From Strongylocentrotus droebachiensis (Eukaryota; Echinodermata; Echinoidea; Camarodonta; Strongylocentrotidae), in contig JAVYIG010009887.1 in the NCBI GenBank assembly GCA_035222895.1, forward strand, positions 1-64,000: a stretch of 64,000 bases of DNA, given 5' to 3'. Of the stretch, positions 1 through 11,307 are shown piece after piece. Position numbers and translations under genes: made by a program. How positions within the stretch are numbered: the stretch's first letter is position 1; the number at the start of each line of letters is the position of its first letter. The notes beneath the pieces were generated by a model. That model was not told the DNA's origin. It searched no databases and worked only from the letters and a program-made list of their open reading frames with translations.

Positions 1-1640
1 TGAGTTCCGAGCCGTGCGTGTGGGCATTTGTTTCTCTTTCTTGCTTCCTCCCTTTCGTTTTTCTGCTTTGAGTAATCCATACACACAACAACTGCTTTTT
101 GGTTCTGCTTTTTGGAGGATTTCTCTTTTCCTTTAAAATTCGACTTGACTTATGATGTGCTTATATATTTTCTATCTTAAAATGCTTTGATTCCTTATCG
201 ATATTTGATATATGACTATGCCCTACAAGAATTTTAAAACTTTGTACTAGTTTCCATTTTTCCTGAGGCATGTTAACTTCTATTGAACACAGACTTAAAG
301 AGAAGGTTGAGTTTTGGGGAGAGTTGACAAATAATTTGTGAGCGTAGTTATTATGCAAGTGATTAAGATCATCAGAAAACAAAATGTCCCCTGAAAAGCA
401 TGGCTTTTAAAATGCCTTCATATTCTAAATATGACAGGTAACACATGTTTGTGTAGTCCCATACATCTTTCTGTGTACAGTGCTTGTTACCTTACCAAGA
501 GTGGGCCGATTTTCTTATCATTTTGATGACCCCAGAACCTTGCAGTACACACTAATATCTATAAGCTACATGGTCAACCTTTTCTGATCGATTCCACACC
601 ATTTCTTTCACTATGCAATCGCTTGATCAGAACTCATCTTTAATTTTACACTGCTTATATCATTGTAATTTTTTTATAATGATTGTGATAAAGAATTAAT
701 TGTACCAAATTAAAATATTAATATTGTAATATTACAAATCATTTTATTTTCAATGTTGCAAATATCATTCGATATTCATTTTATGTTAGCATTTTCTTCA
801 TGTTTTGATTGAGTAATAGAAAAACAATTATTTGAATTGTTCAAAGTGAAGTGAAGTGAAAGTTAATAAGGCTGATTTTATTTTCATATCTCCTTTAACC
901 TCGAGCGCTGTGATGATAGCCGTGCTAAAGCAGGGGTATTAATAGTGGAGCGCCATTTTCATATATGGCACGAGTCTGGTACATTGGCAGGAATGAAAAT
1001 GGAATAAAACCAATGTGAGCAAAGTACAAGACTTCATTGTTATCACTACTGTCTTGTTAAATTATTATTATGAAAAATAATGAAGGTAATAAAAAAGTGC
1101 TAGGAAGTCTACAAAGTGGAAAACAAGTCGCATGATATGACTTTTAAAAACAGGTATTAACACCAATTCATTCTAGTATTCAAGATGAAGTACACCATTG
1201 TTCCATATGTAAATAATATGCAATGACATACGTTTAGCGTCCTATAACGGACTGTTTGCACTATGAAATGGCGCATCTAATTCATAATGCCTTTTATAAC
1301 ATGTGTCACTGAAATACTTTAGACGCGATGTTGTGTATTCTACATGTGAAGCAAATATATATATACATGATTGTGTATGTACTTCAAAGGATCACTTAGA
1401 TAATAAGTAAAGTGTGAAAACAGTCGAATATAAATTTAACATATAACATTAGGAGTCTTTCTTGTTTGGTAAGAGGACCTGCAAGTGCAGTTAAAATGGG
1501 TTTACCATCCGTCTGTTTCTTTGTTTTTGTTTATCTTTTGGAAATTATTTCGTTCTTGATTTTTTTTTTTGGGGGGGGGGGGTTATTTTCTTTTGATTGT
1601 ATTTTATTTTTTGTATGTGCTGAAATAAACACAAAGAAAC
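1..1640 (+). repeat. Third copy of the fucosyltransferase-flank duplication (non-coding)
   Basis: Bases from 1 match 19813 onward in the same orientation and about 40722 downward in the opposite orientation, with small indels. No gene is visible in it. Relative to this copy, the copy around 21000 lacks about 270 bp that are present at 1165-1450. The two other copies carry an inserted segment with a hammerhead motif where this one has only a T-run followed by a G-run near 1560-1582. In the other two copies a fucosyltransferase lies about 1.3 to 2.6 kb to the left of this sequence, so the rest of this unit would lie outside the window. Confidence 0.85.
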
Positions 1641-1808
1641 AAACTATGAAGTAGGTTTTCGCGTTTTTGTGTGTGTGCTATGCCATCATATTTATGCATT
1701 CTAAATCACTTAAAATTCCATGGAAAAGAAAATTCATTTATTCTGAAAGTTTCGCTCCTCATATGTTCCAATCATTATTACCTCCATCGTATATCTCTTT
1801 AGTTATTC

Positions 1809-2126
1809 ATGGCGGGTGAATATTACAAAGACTTAGCCACTATACAATGCGCAACTATGTGGAGTTCTTATTACCTACTTCCCTTTTATTCAACTGTCGA
1901 TGTAAACATGAGATGGTTTCAGTTCAAGATACTGAATAGAATTATTTATATGAAAGATGCTTTGTTAACGTTTAAATTAGTTACAGATAACTTATGTACA
2001 TTCTGTAATAACAGTGAAGAAAATATTAAACATAAATGTTGTTATTATATTTATTCAAACGAAATATGGTCAAAACTTGAGTATTGGCTGTCTCGTAATA
2101 ATGTACTTATTAAGTTTAAAAATTAA
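1809..2126 (+). pseudogene. LINE ORF2 C-terminal fragment (zf-RVT-like)
   Basis: A 105-codon open frame contains RWFQFKILNRIIY followed by LCTFCNNSEENIKH. This is the arrangement seen after the reverse transcriptase of L1/Tx1-type LINEs: a W-Q-hydrophobic-RI segment, then CxFC with a downstream H, as in zf-RVT domains. The usual LFWECP continuation is degraded to KCCYYIY and the frame stops at 2126. There is no RT palm domain upstream, so this is a 3' remnant. A paralog lies at 38449-38661 (-) with an extra stop and a Cys-to-Tyr change. The family call is inference from motif pattern. Confidence 0.6.
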
Positions 2127-2432
2127 AATAAATTGTAAAAATAAAAACAGTGCCCTCAACTGTATTATGATTATAGTAGGAAAGAAAGTTTTGCAGCCCA
2201 ATGCAAACAGTGTTTTCCAGCTTTTGATCACATAATATCAGCGATAAAGTGTTATTATGACATGGAAAAGTATATATGTAAAAACAAATCTGAAAGAAAG
2301 AAATCTTTGAAAAAGTGGTTACTTTTTGCAAATTTTTTCTGATTGTTTATTTCTTCTAACATTATTTTGCCAAGTAAAGCTGTAATATTAAAACAAAAGT
2401 GAACTACAATTTGTAACTGATATAATATGATG

Positions 2433-3030
2433 ATAAATCAAGTCTTTATTAGAGATCATGCATACACAAAAAACCAGACCCGTCAACCTAGTGGGTTAGG
2501 CGGCAAGTTATAATCAAAACTATATACAATAGCAAAGTACATTAACAATAATAATATAAAATATTCGTCATTGCAATTACAATGTAACAATATATGTGAT
2601 AACAAGGAGCACCGGGATAGAGAGAAAGGGAAAGGGAAGAGGTGAAAAGGTGAAAAGGAGAGAAAAACAGAAGTGGTATAGTACAGAACAGGATAAAAGA
2701 AGGAGATTGTAACATTATGATGAGGAAGGAAAGATCCCCAAACATGATACATTAATCAATAATGGTATAATATTGAATCGAAATAAGTGACGTATTACGG
2801 TAAATATTGCCAGTTTGGTACAGAATGGTTACAAGTTCATTGATAAGCAGAAAATGATGACAAATTAATGTATAGAGATTGATGAATTACAATGTGAGGT
2901 ATTGATCCAATTGCCATGCTGGCTCACGTCTTCCCTGAAATATAACATAAGAACTAAACAGAACGGTCTTCAATATTTCGTCCCTGGATTCGGGGTACCT
3001 AGCTGAGTTAGTGATTTTGAATATTTCTTT
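2433..3030 (-). mobile_element. Hero/R2-like LINE 3' end fragment (copy 1)
   Basis: On the minus strand this matches the 3' region of the RT-bearing element at 58915-62430 and the fragment at 37438-38035. It contains the end of the endonuclease-encoding part, the 3' UTR and a terminal AATAAA (antisense at 2447-2452) followed by a TGAT-rich tail. It sits inside the LINE fragment that precedes it, and the same junction is found at 38036, so this insertion is older than the duplication. It is interrupted on its right at about 3031 by another element. Confidence 0.7.
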
Positions 3031-3712
3031 AGACCAGTGGCGGATCCAGGGGTGGGCCGAAACGGCCGCCCCCCCCCCCCTATTGGCGGCGCAAAAAAAT
3101 TGAGAAGGAAAAAGAGGAAGTAAAGAAGAAAGAAAAAAAAGGGGGGAGGAGAAGATAAAAGAAAAGAGAAGAAAAAGAAAAGAAAAGAGAGAGAGTTCAA
3201 AAAAGAGGAAAGAAAAAGGAAGAGAGGAGCCGGGGAGAAAGAAAGACAATGAAATGGCACTAAAAATTAGTGACAGTAACGACGAATAAGGGAAAGACAA
3301 GGGGAAGGGGGGGTGCGTGAATGCGGATGCATTGATGGGAGGGAGGAGGGGTGACTGGCCGTATTCTTATTTTTAGGTTATGCGAAACTGAGTCTGAATT
3401 ATGTTTTTTTTTCAAAAAATCTTAGCATGCTTGTTTATGTTAAGCCGTAGTGCATGAAAAGGTTAGTGTAGAAACACTTCTAAAAAGGCCGCACCCGGCC
3501 CCTTCAAAGAACGGCAGAATGGTAATCTATAAATTCTGGGGTCATTCTCGATGGCTTGGGAGCCGTTATTGAAGAGGGGGCCGGCCCTACTCAAACGGTA
3601 GTGACGGTAACGATGGATAAGGGAATAAGGAGGAAGGGATGCACATGCAGGCGGCGTACGCAGAAACTGTTGTCAAGATGTCAAGTTGGTCCTGATGTGT
3701 ATAATGCGTAGG
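3031..3712. mobile_element. Small DNA-transposon-like insertion starting CAGTGGCGGATCCAGG
   Basis: The Hero-like fragment is broken immediately before CAGTGGCGGATCCAGG at 3036. This type of terminal sequence is common at the ends of short non-autonomous DNA elements. A GGCCG inverted motif, a C-run, and a purine-rich low-complexity stretch (3100-3300) follow. A second GGCCGGCCC-containing segment lies near 3480-3600. No transposase is visible and the far end was not identified. The paralogous position at about 61240 lacks the insertion. Confidence 0.4.
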
Positions 3713-3960
3713 CCAGGGGTTCTCAAACTTTTTCTTTGACGGTCCAGAAGCGATTTCTATGAAAGCTGTAAGGTCCGAAATGACACTTGTATACTAAAGA
3801 TAATGGGGCTTGTTTTGTTCTATATCTGATCCAAGGAGAGTTGTTACAGTTTTTAAAACAGAGCCGCCAGTGCTTCCACTCATTTAAATAGAGTTTCCTG
3901 AAAAAGAACACCAATATCCTGATATTTGAAGGAATTTTCTTAAAACTTCCAAAATGCCTC
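3713..3960 (+). mobile_element. hAT-like terminal sequence
   Basis: The segment begins CAGGGGTTCTCAAACTTTTT, which closely resembles the terminal inverted repeat of Charlie-type hAT elements. I did not find the matching reverse-complement end, so it may be truncated. Nothing coding is visible. Confidence 0.4.
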
Positions 3961-4089
3961 TTACGTGGATTTCTTATTTGGATGAATCGCTATGACGTTT
4001 TAATATATATTAATTATTGAGTGGGCTTATTTTGGTTTCTAATGTATCCATACAACATGGCAGAGCTTGAGGGCCTGGTAGAGCCTTTT

Positions 4090-4465
4090 CAAGAGAGAAA
4101 TTGTCTTTAGGAGAGAAAAAGAGGTTATTTCTAAAACGAAATGAAAGGGCTATTTGACTTTCAAGAGAGAAAATTGTCTATAAAAGAGGAAGAGAGGTTA
4201 TTTCTAAAATGAAATGAAAGGGATCTTGTCAAATAGCCCTTTCATTTCTTTTTTCTCTCGAAATAAACTCTCTTTCTCTCTTATAGACAACTTTATGAGA
4301 TGGAATCTTCAATCTGAAGCCTTTTTGTGCTCTTTGAAAATAGCATACTGAATGGGGGCAGTGGCAATTTAAATTCCAAGTGATGGATAAGAGTTTTTAT
4401 CGCTCTTGAAAGTCAAATAGCCCTTCATTGCATTTTAGAAATAAACTCTAATTCATCCCTTTAAA
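4090..4465. repeat. Dispersed ~70-bp repeat in inverted and direct copies
   Basis: A module built from GAAATGAAAGGGCTATTTGA, an AGAGAGAAA stretch and TTGTCTATAAAAGAG occurs in plus orientation at about 4090-4210, inverted at about 4225-4300, and again partially at about 4400-4460 and 5105-5180. Adjacent opposite copies at 4140-4300 could form an imperfect hairpin. No coding content was recognised. Confidence 0.6.
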
Positions 4466-4498
4466 TTGCACTGCCCCTATTGTGTGCTCTTTTTAAGC

Positions 4499-4690
4499 CC
4501 TCAGATTAGGCAGCAAATAGCTGAACACGCCCTTAATACTGGACACAACATTCAATGGGATGATGCCCACATCATTGAGTTTGAAACGCACTTCTGGTCA
4601 AGAATGGTAGAAGAATGCATCTGCATAAAAAGGATAAATCCTTCACTGAATAGGGATTCTTGCTATACATTGTTACCTTTCTTCGCTCCA
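4499..4690 (+). pseudogene. Penelope-like element endonuclease fragment (GIY-YIG C-terminal half)
   Basis: The frame reads IAEHALNTGHNIQWDDAHII, then RMVEECICIK, then NPSLNRDS. The EHA-TGH-I-W-D block, the R-x3-E helix and the terminal LNRDSG-like motif are the conserved C-terminal half of the GIY-YIG endonuclease of Penelope-like retroelements. The GIY and YIG strands and the RT are absent, so this is a fragment. Part of it (4627-4713) is duplicated at 4883-4981 with small differences. Penelope-like elements are known carriers of hammerhead ribozymes, which fits the hammerhead motifs elsewhere in this window, though no physical link is shown. Confidence 0.7.
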
Positions 4691-4882
4691 GTGATCTCGA
4701 GGCAGCAGACAGCAAGACGTATGAATAATAAAAGGTCCACGGGAGTGGTTGTTAGAAGCGTAAACTAAAAAAAAAAAACACTCTCTCCAATTTTATAACA
4801 CAAAAGGTTGTCTTGGGAACCACTTCTATCTTTACGGATGGGGTGCAGGGGGAGAGCCTTTGCCGGGAGTCTTTAATAATAA

Positions 4883-4981
4883 AAAGGATAAATCCTTCAC
4901 TGAATAGGGATTCTTGCTAAACATTGTTACCTTTCTTCGCTCCTGGCAGAGTCAGTGATCTCGAGGCAGCAGACAGCAAGA
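4883..4981 (+). repeat. Partial duplicate of the Penelope-like fragment
   Basis: This repeats 4627-4713 almost exactly, with an insertion of about 10 bases after TTCGCTCC. It is followed at 4998-5035 by another short G/C-rich hairpin-like stretch. The duplication may reflect tandem or template-switched retroelement ends. Confidence 0.7.
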
Positions 4982-5269
4982 AATTGTGTAAATAATTTGC
5001 CTTTGCCGGGAGTCTTGGGGCGGAGCCCCAGGAATTTCTTGGATTATACGAAAAAAAAGGAAATTCAAAATAGTCGTTACGAGCGATAGAAATTGTAATT
5101 TCCTCCTTGAAAGTCACATAGCGCCTTTCATTTTATTCTAGAAATAACTTCTATTTCTCTCTTAAAGACAATTTTATATAACTTTTGTTTTAGTATTGTT
5201 GTACTTTCGTCCGCAGACTTCTTAGGCACATATTATGTAATCTGTAGGCCTAAGTGTAAATTTAAGTTT

Positions 5270-5294
5270 CATGTTCTTCCTTCCTTTCTTTTTT

Positions 5295-5348
<54 letters not shown>

Positions 5349-5405
5349 CTTTTCCTCTATCTTCTTCTTTTTTAAAAACATTATTCTCTCTTTTCTTCTC
5401 ATTTT
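5270..5405 (+). repeat. CT-rich microsatellite
   Basis: Mostly (TC)n with interruptions, the longest pure run near 5316-5337. No gene. Confidence 0.9.
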
Positions 5406-6417
5406 TCTGTGTGTGACATGCGTTACGCGTACGTCTATCAATTACCAAATATGGTAGATTTACATTTTGATGTTTCCCGTTGTAGGTGCACCTTATATTC
5501 CAGAAAGTGCCCTATTTTGATGGTGCCCCCCCCCCCCCCATGTATTGACCTCGATAAAAATAACTTTCTCATTAATTCTATTTCCAATATTTCTAATACT
5601 TGCACTAATCTCCAATTTAAAAACAAATCGTCTACTTTCTCTCAAGACAACATTATATAAAGGATTCATTAATGCAAGGCTATCTCGCGAGTCATCTCTC
5701 AATTTCTAACTTCTTGCTTTCCTCATCTCCCAGTCTCCCTTGCTTTAATATTCCTCGTTACTTCCTTCCAATTGAACTCCAACTTAATTGATGTTATACA
5801 CTGTATCTATTCTTCAACTACAGGTAGATGCAAATGTTACTCAAAATCCATTATATAAATCACACACTCAGGACACAGCCAATTGACGAGAATTGCTTCA
5901 ATCTATATTTTACATGTTTCATTAATATATGGTTTTACAATGGCTATGGTGATGAGTTGTCTAGGTAATATGTTGATGTGTTTGTTAAAAATACCATGGT
6001 GTACCTTCTTGGTTTAAAAAAAAAGATGTGTATGTATTAACGTAAGTTCGTGCCTTTACATCAGGTGCTTTACATACCGCAGTAGAAATCAATGTTTTAT
6101 ATTTGATGCAGAATAATATTAATATTTGGAGATTAGAAACACAAACAGTTTCCATAACCGTTCAAGTGTTTCAAGAAAAAGTTTAAAAAACTTTCTCCTG
6201 GATGTAAATTCACACTAGCGTATAGCACTAGCGAGCTCTCCGATCCAGGCTAGACTCTTCGCGAGCGGTTTCATTGGAATTATGCGGTTTCATTGGAATT
6301 AATCGAGAAATCCCCTCGCTAGCGTGTAAATAAAAAATACGCTGGCCGGTGTCGTGGCGTTATGTGTCTTATCGAAATCACGTCTGTACAGACGCATATC
6401 GCCAGGCGATGTGCGTC
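5406..6417. other. AT-rich non-coding stretch
   Basis: No supported gene. It contains a 14-base C-run near 5527. A roughly 105-bp segment at 6214-6316 is bounded by ACACTAGCG and CGCTAGCGTGT, with a duplicated GCGGTTTCATTGGAATTA inside, and could be a tiny TIR element. Confidence 0.5.
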
Positions 6418-7985
6418 TAAGGCCGCGTTCATGCTTGATTTTGACGGCAGAATCAGGCATCTGTTACGTGTTTAGTTTAAAACACGCTTGCGTTCCCAGG
6501 TCGAAATTCCATTAGGATCCGATCCTATTGGACCATCAGAAACCATTAGAGCTATTGGTGCCTAATGGTTTCAATAGGGAAAGTGAAATGATGGACCCAC
6601 AGAAACCATTAGAAAATATCTATTGGACCAACACAAACCCACAGAAAAATTGCTGATGGACCAACAGAAAGCTTCTATTGGACCAGCATCCACCCATGTC
6701 TTCTATGGGTTTCTGTTGGTCCATTAGATATTTTCTTCTATGATGGGTTCTGTTGGTCCATTAGATATTTTCTATGGGTTCCTGTTGGTCCATTAGAGAT
6801 CTTTCTATGGGTTTCTAATGGTCCCATATTCTGAATTCCCTATTGAAACCAATAGTCCAATGCTTCTATTGGTAAATCAATAATGATAAATCAAAATCTT
6901 CTTTAGCAACTGTCCACCAAAAAAAGTATATTCTAATCTCAATTGCATTAACTTCATCACATGGATCACTTGAAGTGAGTTTAAGAATATCCTTTATTCA
7001 AACTGATGGCTTGTACTATTCTATATAATAAACATACATGAATTGTTTCTTGGTTAGTAGATCTAGACCTAATCATTATAATCAATATATCTATTGCTAA
7101 AACATGAATGAAATTGTAACATGATTAAACAAATAATCTATTGGTCATGAGTTACCGAAAGAAAATAAAAATCACAAAATTGATGTACATTGTCATAAGT
7201 TGCTTAACAAATTATGATAAATGTCATTTTCTGTGAACACGTATAAAGTAATCATGAATATGCATGAGATAGATTTAGCTGTTGGTTTCTATTGGTTTCT
7301 ATTGGACCTATTGGTTTCTATTGGTCCCATTGGGTTCTATTGGTCTCATTGGTTTTCTATTGGTCCTATTGGTCCTATTGGTTCTATCGGTTCTATTGGT
7401 TTCTATTGGTCTTATTGGTTTCTATTGGTCCTATTGGTTTCTATTGGTCTTATTGGTGTCTATTGGTCCTATTGGTTTCTATTGGTCCTATTGGTTTCTA
7501 TTTCTATTGGTTTCTATGGGTGCTATTGGTTTCTATTGGTTTCTGATGGTTTGAATGGTCTCTATTGGATTCAATTCTATGGGTCCAACAGAAACCAATA
7601 GACTCCAACAGAAACCATTAGAGACCAATAGAATTTTTCTAATGGTCTCTATTGGTCTCTATGGGATTTTGGACCTGGGTTCATGCTCACTTTTGTAGAA
7701 TCACCGAAAAACGGCGATCACGAACGCCGATCGTAAACTCACAAAAAGATGCGTTTACAATTGTAAACGCGTTTAAATGGGGTCAACGCACTGACCTCTA
7801 GTGGGTCTACGTAGCATGCACAGTGAAGGTCACACAATGCCACACAAGGAGAATTGCCTGGATGAGCCAGAGAAGTAAGCATGAACAGCTACACCGTGGA
7901 ACTGCGATCACGATGAGCGTTTACGATGAGCGTTTCAGATCGCTCATTCTACCTTCAAAATCAAGCATGAACGCGCCCTTAGAGA
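6418..7985. mobile_element. Terminal-inverted-repeat element with an ATTGG-rich interior
   Basis: The ends are inverted copies of TAAGGCCGCGTTCATGCTTG and its extension ATTTTGA (left, about 6418-6452; right, about 7944-7985 on the complement, with a few mismatches). The similarity continues outward in GGCGATRTRYGTCT-like sequence, so the true ends may be somewhat further out. GGGCGCGTTCATGC-like ends resemble PIF/Harbinger-type MITEs, but no clean direct target duplication was resolved. There is no transposase. The interior carries degenerate repeats of CTATTGGTTTC and CCATTAGAAACC in both orientations (6510-6860 and 7268-7680). Confidence 0.55.
7268..7580 (+). repeat. Tandem ATTGGTYYCT (inverse CCAAT) array
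   Basis: About 25 copies of ATTGG occur in roughly 300 bp, alternating with TTTCT, TCCT or TCTC spacers at 9-10 bp steps. Because the unit lacks stop codons, all three plus frames are open here; the resulting Ile/Gly/Phe/Tyr/Trp-rich peptides are artefacts. On the minus strand each unit is a CCAAT pentamer. Confidence 0.85.
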
Positions 7986-9160
7986 CATATATCGCCGCAT
8001 TCCACCGGCGATATGTGTCTCCTAGATCGGCGATATGAGTCTGCGATTGGCGAAAAGTGTCCACTCGATTTGTTAACGTAAATTGTCAGAAAACTTTAAA
8101 TTAAAATGTTTTCCGTATTATTTAGATGTTTTTATGTTTGAAGTGTTATGTTTGCAAGATAGTTGAGTTGCAATAGATTGCAAATATCAGTAGAAAATTT
8201 ATCAGTAGCAATTTATTGCAAGTTTCTGTTGCAAGAAGCCAACTGATCGGCGTTATTTTGTATTTGTGAAAACGACTGGATGGCCGAGCCTCAAAGACCA
8301 TATTCAGCTTGATTGTAGGTTGGGTGATGAGCCCATTTATTGGTAGATCATCAGCAGTTAAAGAAAACCCTGCAAATCAATTCAGAAATGCCAAACATAA
8401 ATACAAGTATAAATTCTGATCAACAAATATACAAACAGTATCTGATACATTATATCACCATGGGTGTCGATCCTTACGTAATACCTATTGTTCAGGGGGG
8501 GGGGGGATGAATGAATAGATCATCCCCCTGAACAATAGGTATCAGCTACAGATCGACACCCATGAATATCACATGATTACAACAATGTGGGCGAGGTAAC
8601 CAAACAGTAAATTATTAAACTGTTGGTTTACAGTATTACATACACTGTGACATTAATGTAGTCTACATCAATGACATTATAATAATAAGATAATATCGTA
8701 GTCTTTAATTATCACATATATGAAAGCATCTTCAAAGTACATCAATAAACAACATTACACCAATTAAACAATGTATATATTAAATCATATCCTACCCAAG
8801 GTCTCTGAAGCTACAGCTTAATTCCGGCTCCCAGCGGGCAACACAGTCCCAGCTATATAGACCTCAACCTGGCAGCCTCTAGCACACCTCGCTAGCATTT
8901 CGTCTATAACAAATCATTAAAACACCCTTATAGTATACTAATAACATATTACATAAAGTAACTCACCAATTAAATTATCATACAAAGATTCCATGGGCGC
9001 CGCCATTTTTATCACAATGTTAACATCATACGCCCTCAACGGTGAAATCATTACAATCAATAATTCACGCACTAAATACAGGTAGGCGTTAACCACTAAC
9101 CATTTAAATGACAATTTCTCTAAAAATCATATAGAATAAATGCATTTATGTCACTGGCAT
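7986..9160. other. Non-coding stretch with a hairpin
   Basis: No supported gene. It contains repeated GGCGATATG motifs (8000-8055), the 105-bp hairpin listed separately, and AT-rich sequence from 8600 to 9160. Confidence 0.5.
8459..8563. repeat. 105-bp hairpin with a G-run at the loop side
   Basis: CATGGGTGTCGATC and ATACCTATTGTTCAGGGGG on the left are mirrored on the right by their reverse complements, with an unpaired octamer between the two paired blocks. The apex holds a G-run of 12 and GATGAATGAATAGATCATC. Confidence 0.85.
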
Positions 9161-9866
9161 GTCAGGTGGGGGGGGGGGGCCTTTTTTTTGTTTAAGGTTA
9201 AATTTACGTTAGTATCCTATTTTTTACCGGTTTTAGGAGGCTAGGGGGGGGGCGGGCCGTTAGAATCGGCCCATGGCTCCGCGCCTGTACAAAAAAGCAC
9301 CAAAACCAGTATCGCCTCGCCGCTACGGTGTGGCTCAGTAAAGAAAGAATGTAAAGGTTGCTCCGAATAATGAGGAGGAAATAATGTGCACAACGGGAAG
9401 AAATCGAGAGAATGTCATCAAGGGATGAAAGTCAGTAACAGCTATGTAGCTTATAAATGTGTAAGAGGGAAAATGCTGATTAAAATGATAATGAGGAAAT
9501 AGCAAATAATTGAGGAGTAACATAGGTACCAATTCAATGAAAATTTGTATAAAAAAGAGCCCCCGTCAGTACTAAAAGAGGCCCCGTGAGAAGGCTCACG
9601 GGGGCTCTTTTTTGGGGGGGAAGAGCCCCCGTGGACGAAAAATTAATTTGAGCCCTGCCCTTCATTAATAAAAAGTGTCCCCTTTCATTCGCATAAGTAC
9701 CCCTTTTCATCTCTGGTAAATGACCTTTTTCATATACGAGAAGTTAATTCTTTTCATGTCAGTGCGCTCTTCACCTCCGATAATTGCCCCTATTCAAATC
9801 TGAGAGATGCTCGTTTTACTTTGAAAAGTACCCCTTCCCCTCCTGATAAGTACTCTTTTCATCTAT
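9161..9866. other. G-runs, a hairpin and degenerate ~30-bp repeats
   Basis: G-runs occur near 9167 and 9244. A hairpin at 9553-9615 pairs AGAGCCCCCGT with ACGGGGGCTCT. From about 9665 to 9866 a degenerate unit of about 30 bp recurs, approximating AAGTRYCCCTTTTCATCT, with 6-7 copies. Similar AAGTGTCCCCTTTT sequence appears near 44745. No gene is supported. Confidence 0.5.
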
Positions 9867-11170
9867 GGAAGGGGGGGCATAAGAAAAATCTGCATCACCA
9901 ACACTTTTACACGTTACATGCAGGCCCCGCGGAACGTTTTTCAAAGTGGAGTACTAACGATACATAGAGCGTAAATTGACAAGGGGGCCAGGGCCTGAGC
10001 CCTGGAAGCTCAGGGTTTTTAGGCATTAAATTACGGTCAGATAAGCATATTTAGATACCTTATTTGTGACACTGGCAGGTCACTAATTGGCGGGGATTCC
10101 AGGGGGCAAAGCCCCCAGAAGGTCAGGGGTTTAGGTATTTAATTACGGTTAGATGATGAGCATCCAGGGGCCCGCCTAGGGCCCTTGGTGGGGTCCACGG
10201 GACAGAGCCCCCCGGAAGCTCGGGGTTTAAGGCATTTAATACGGTCAGATGAGCGTGTTTTGATACCTCATTTATGACATTTGCAGGTCACTAATTGACG
10301 GGGATTCCAGGGGGCAGAGCCCTCAGAAGCTCAGGGGTTTTAGGTATTTAATTACGGTTAGATGAGCATCCAGGGGCCCCGCCTTAGGGCCCTTGGTGGG
10401 GTCCAGAGGACAGAGCCCCCGGAAGCTTGGGGGTTTTAGGTTTTTCATTACGGACAGATGAGCATCCAGGGGACCGCCTTAAGGCCCTTGGTGGGGTCCG
10501 CCCCCGTAAGCTCTGGGGTTTTAGGCATTAAATTACAGTCAGATAAGCATGTTTTGATACCTTATATGTAACATTGGCAAGTCACTTAATTGTTCCCTCT
10601 CTCTTTCTTTCTTTTTCTCTGTAACATACTTTTTCAAAAAGTGAGGGGCTCGAGCCCCCAAGCCCAGCCGTTGTGCAGGCCCTGACATGAAGGCTAAAAA
10701 AAGCATATTTTTCGCCGATTGTACATTTGGGAAGTTCTAATTTTCCAACAAACGCATAAAAGGGTATATTACTTAGAAACAAATAGAAAAAATACTGGAA
10801 AATCATGTCATTTCAGCAACATTTGTAAATCACTGGTATCGAATAAGAAATAATCCCCCCTGCATCAGTACGCCAGTGTTCAGGGGCTCATGTCTTCTCA
10901 CCCATGTAACAAAAAACACACACGCTTTCCCATCCTCTTACAATATTTCCACGATATGCGCGTATCGCTATTATAAAAACCTCCATTGATAAATATAGGT
11001 GGCGTGCGGAATGTTAAGGAAATTGAATTCCTGTTAACTTTCCTATTCTTTGAATGGAATTTTATATGTGATTTAATTCAGGTTTTTATTGTTGTAATGT
11101 TCTTTTGGGTTAAAAATACAAACCATCTTTACTCCTTTACTGCTTTTTTTTTTTTTTTTTTGAGGGGGGT

Positions 11171-11209
<39 letters not shown>

Positions 11210-11307
11210 GGGGGGGGGGGGGGTGGCAAACATGCGTTATGCCCCCCCCCCACACTTTTTTGGTTGGGGGGCAAGTGCCCCCCCCCCCCCCCACTTCCGG
11301 CGCCTAT
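9867..11307 (-). mobile_element. hAT-like non-autonomous element, copy 1 (inverted relative to 59232-61048)
   Basis: The right end is CACTTCCGGCGCCTATG, the complement of the left end of the element at 59232. The interior matches that element in reverse: the GTTCCGCGGG(G)CC segment, a CAGGGG-GAGCCCC-GAAGCTCAGGGG repeat series (about 9980-10540), the CAAAAAGTGAGGGGCTCGAG segment, and long C/G runs. The left terminus was not found; similarity starts near GGAAGGGGGGG at about 9867. It interrupts the Hero-like RT fragment that follows. No transposase is present. Confidence 0.65.

Noticed and set aside
7221..7601. 126-codon frame rich in IGFYW
   Set aside because: It is a stop-free simple repeat open in all three frames.
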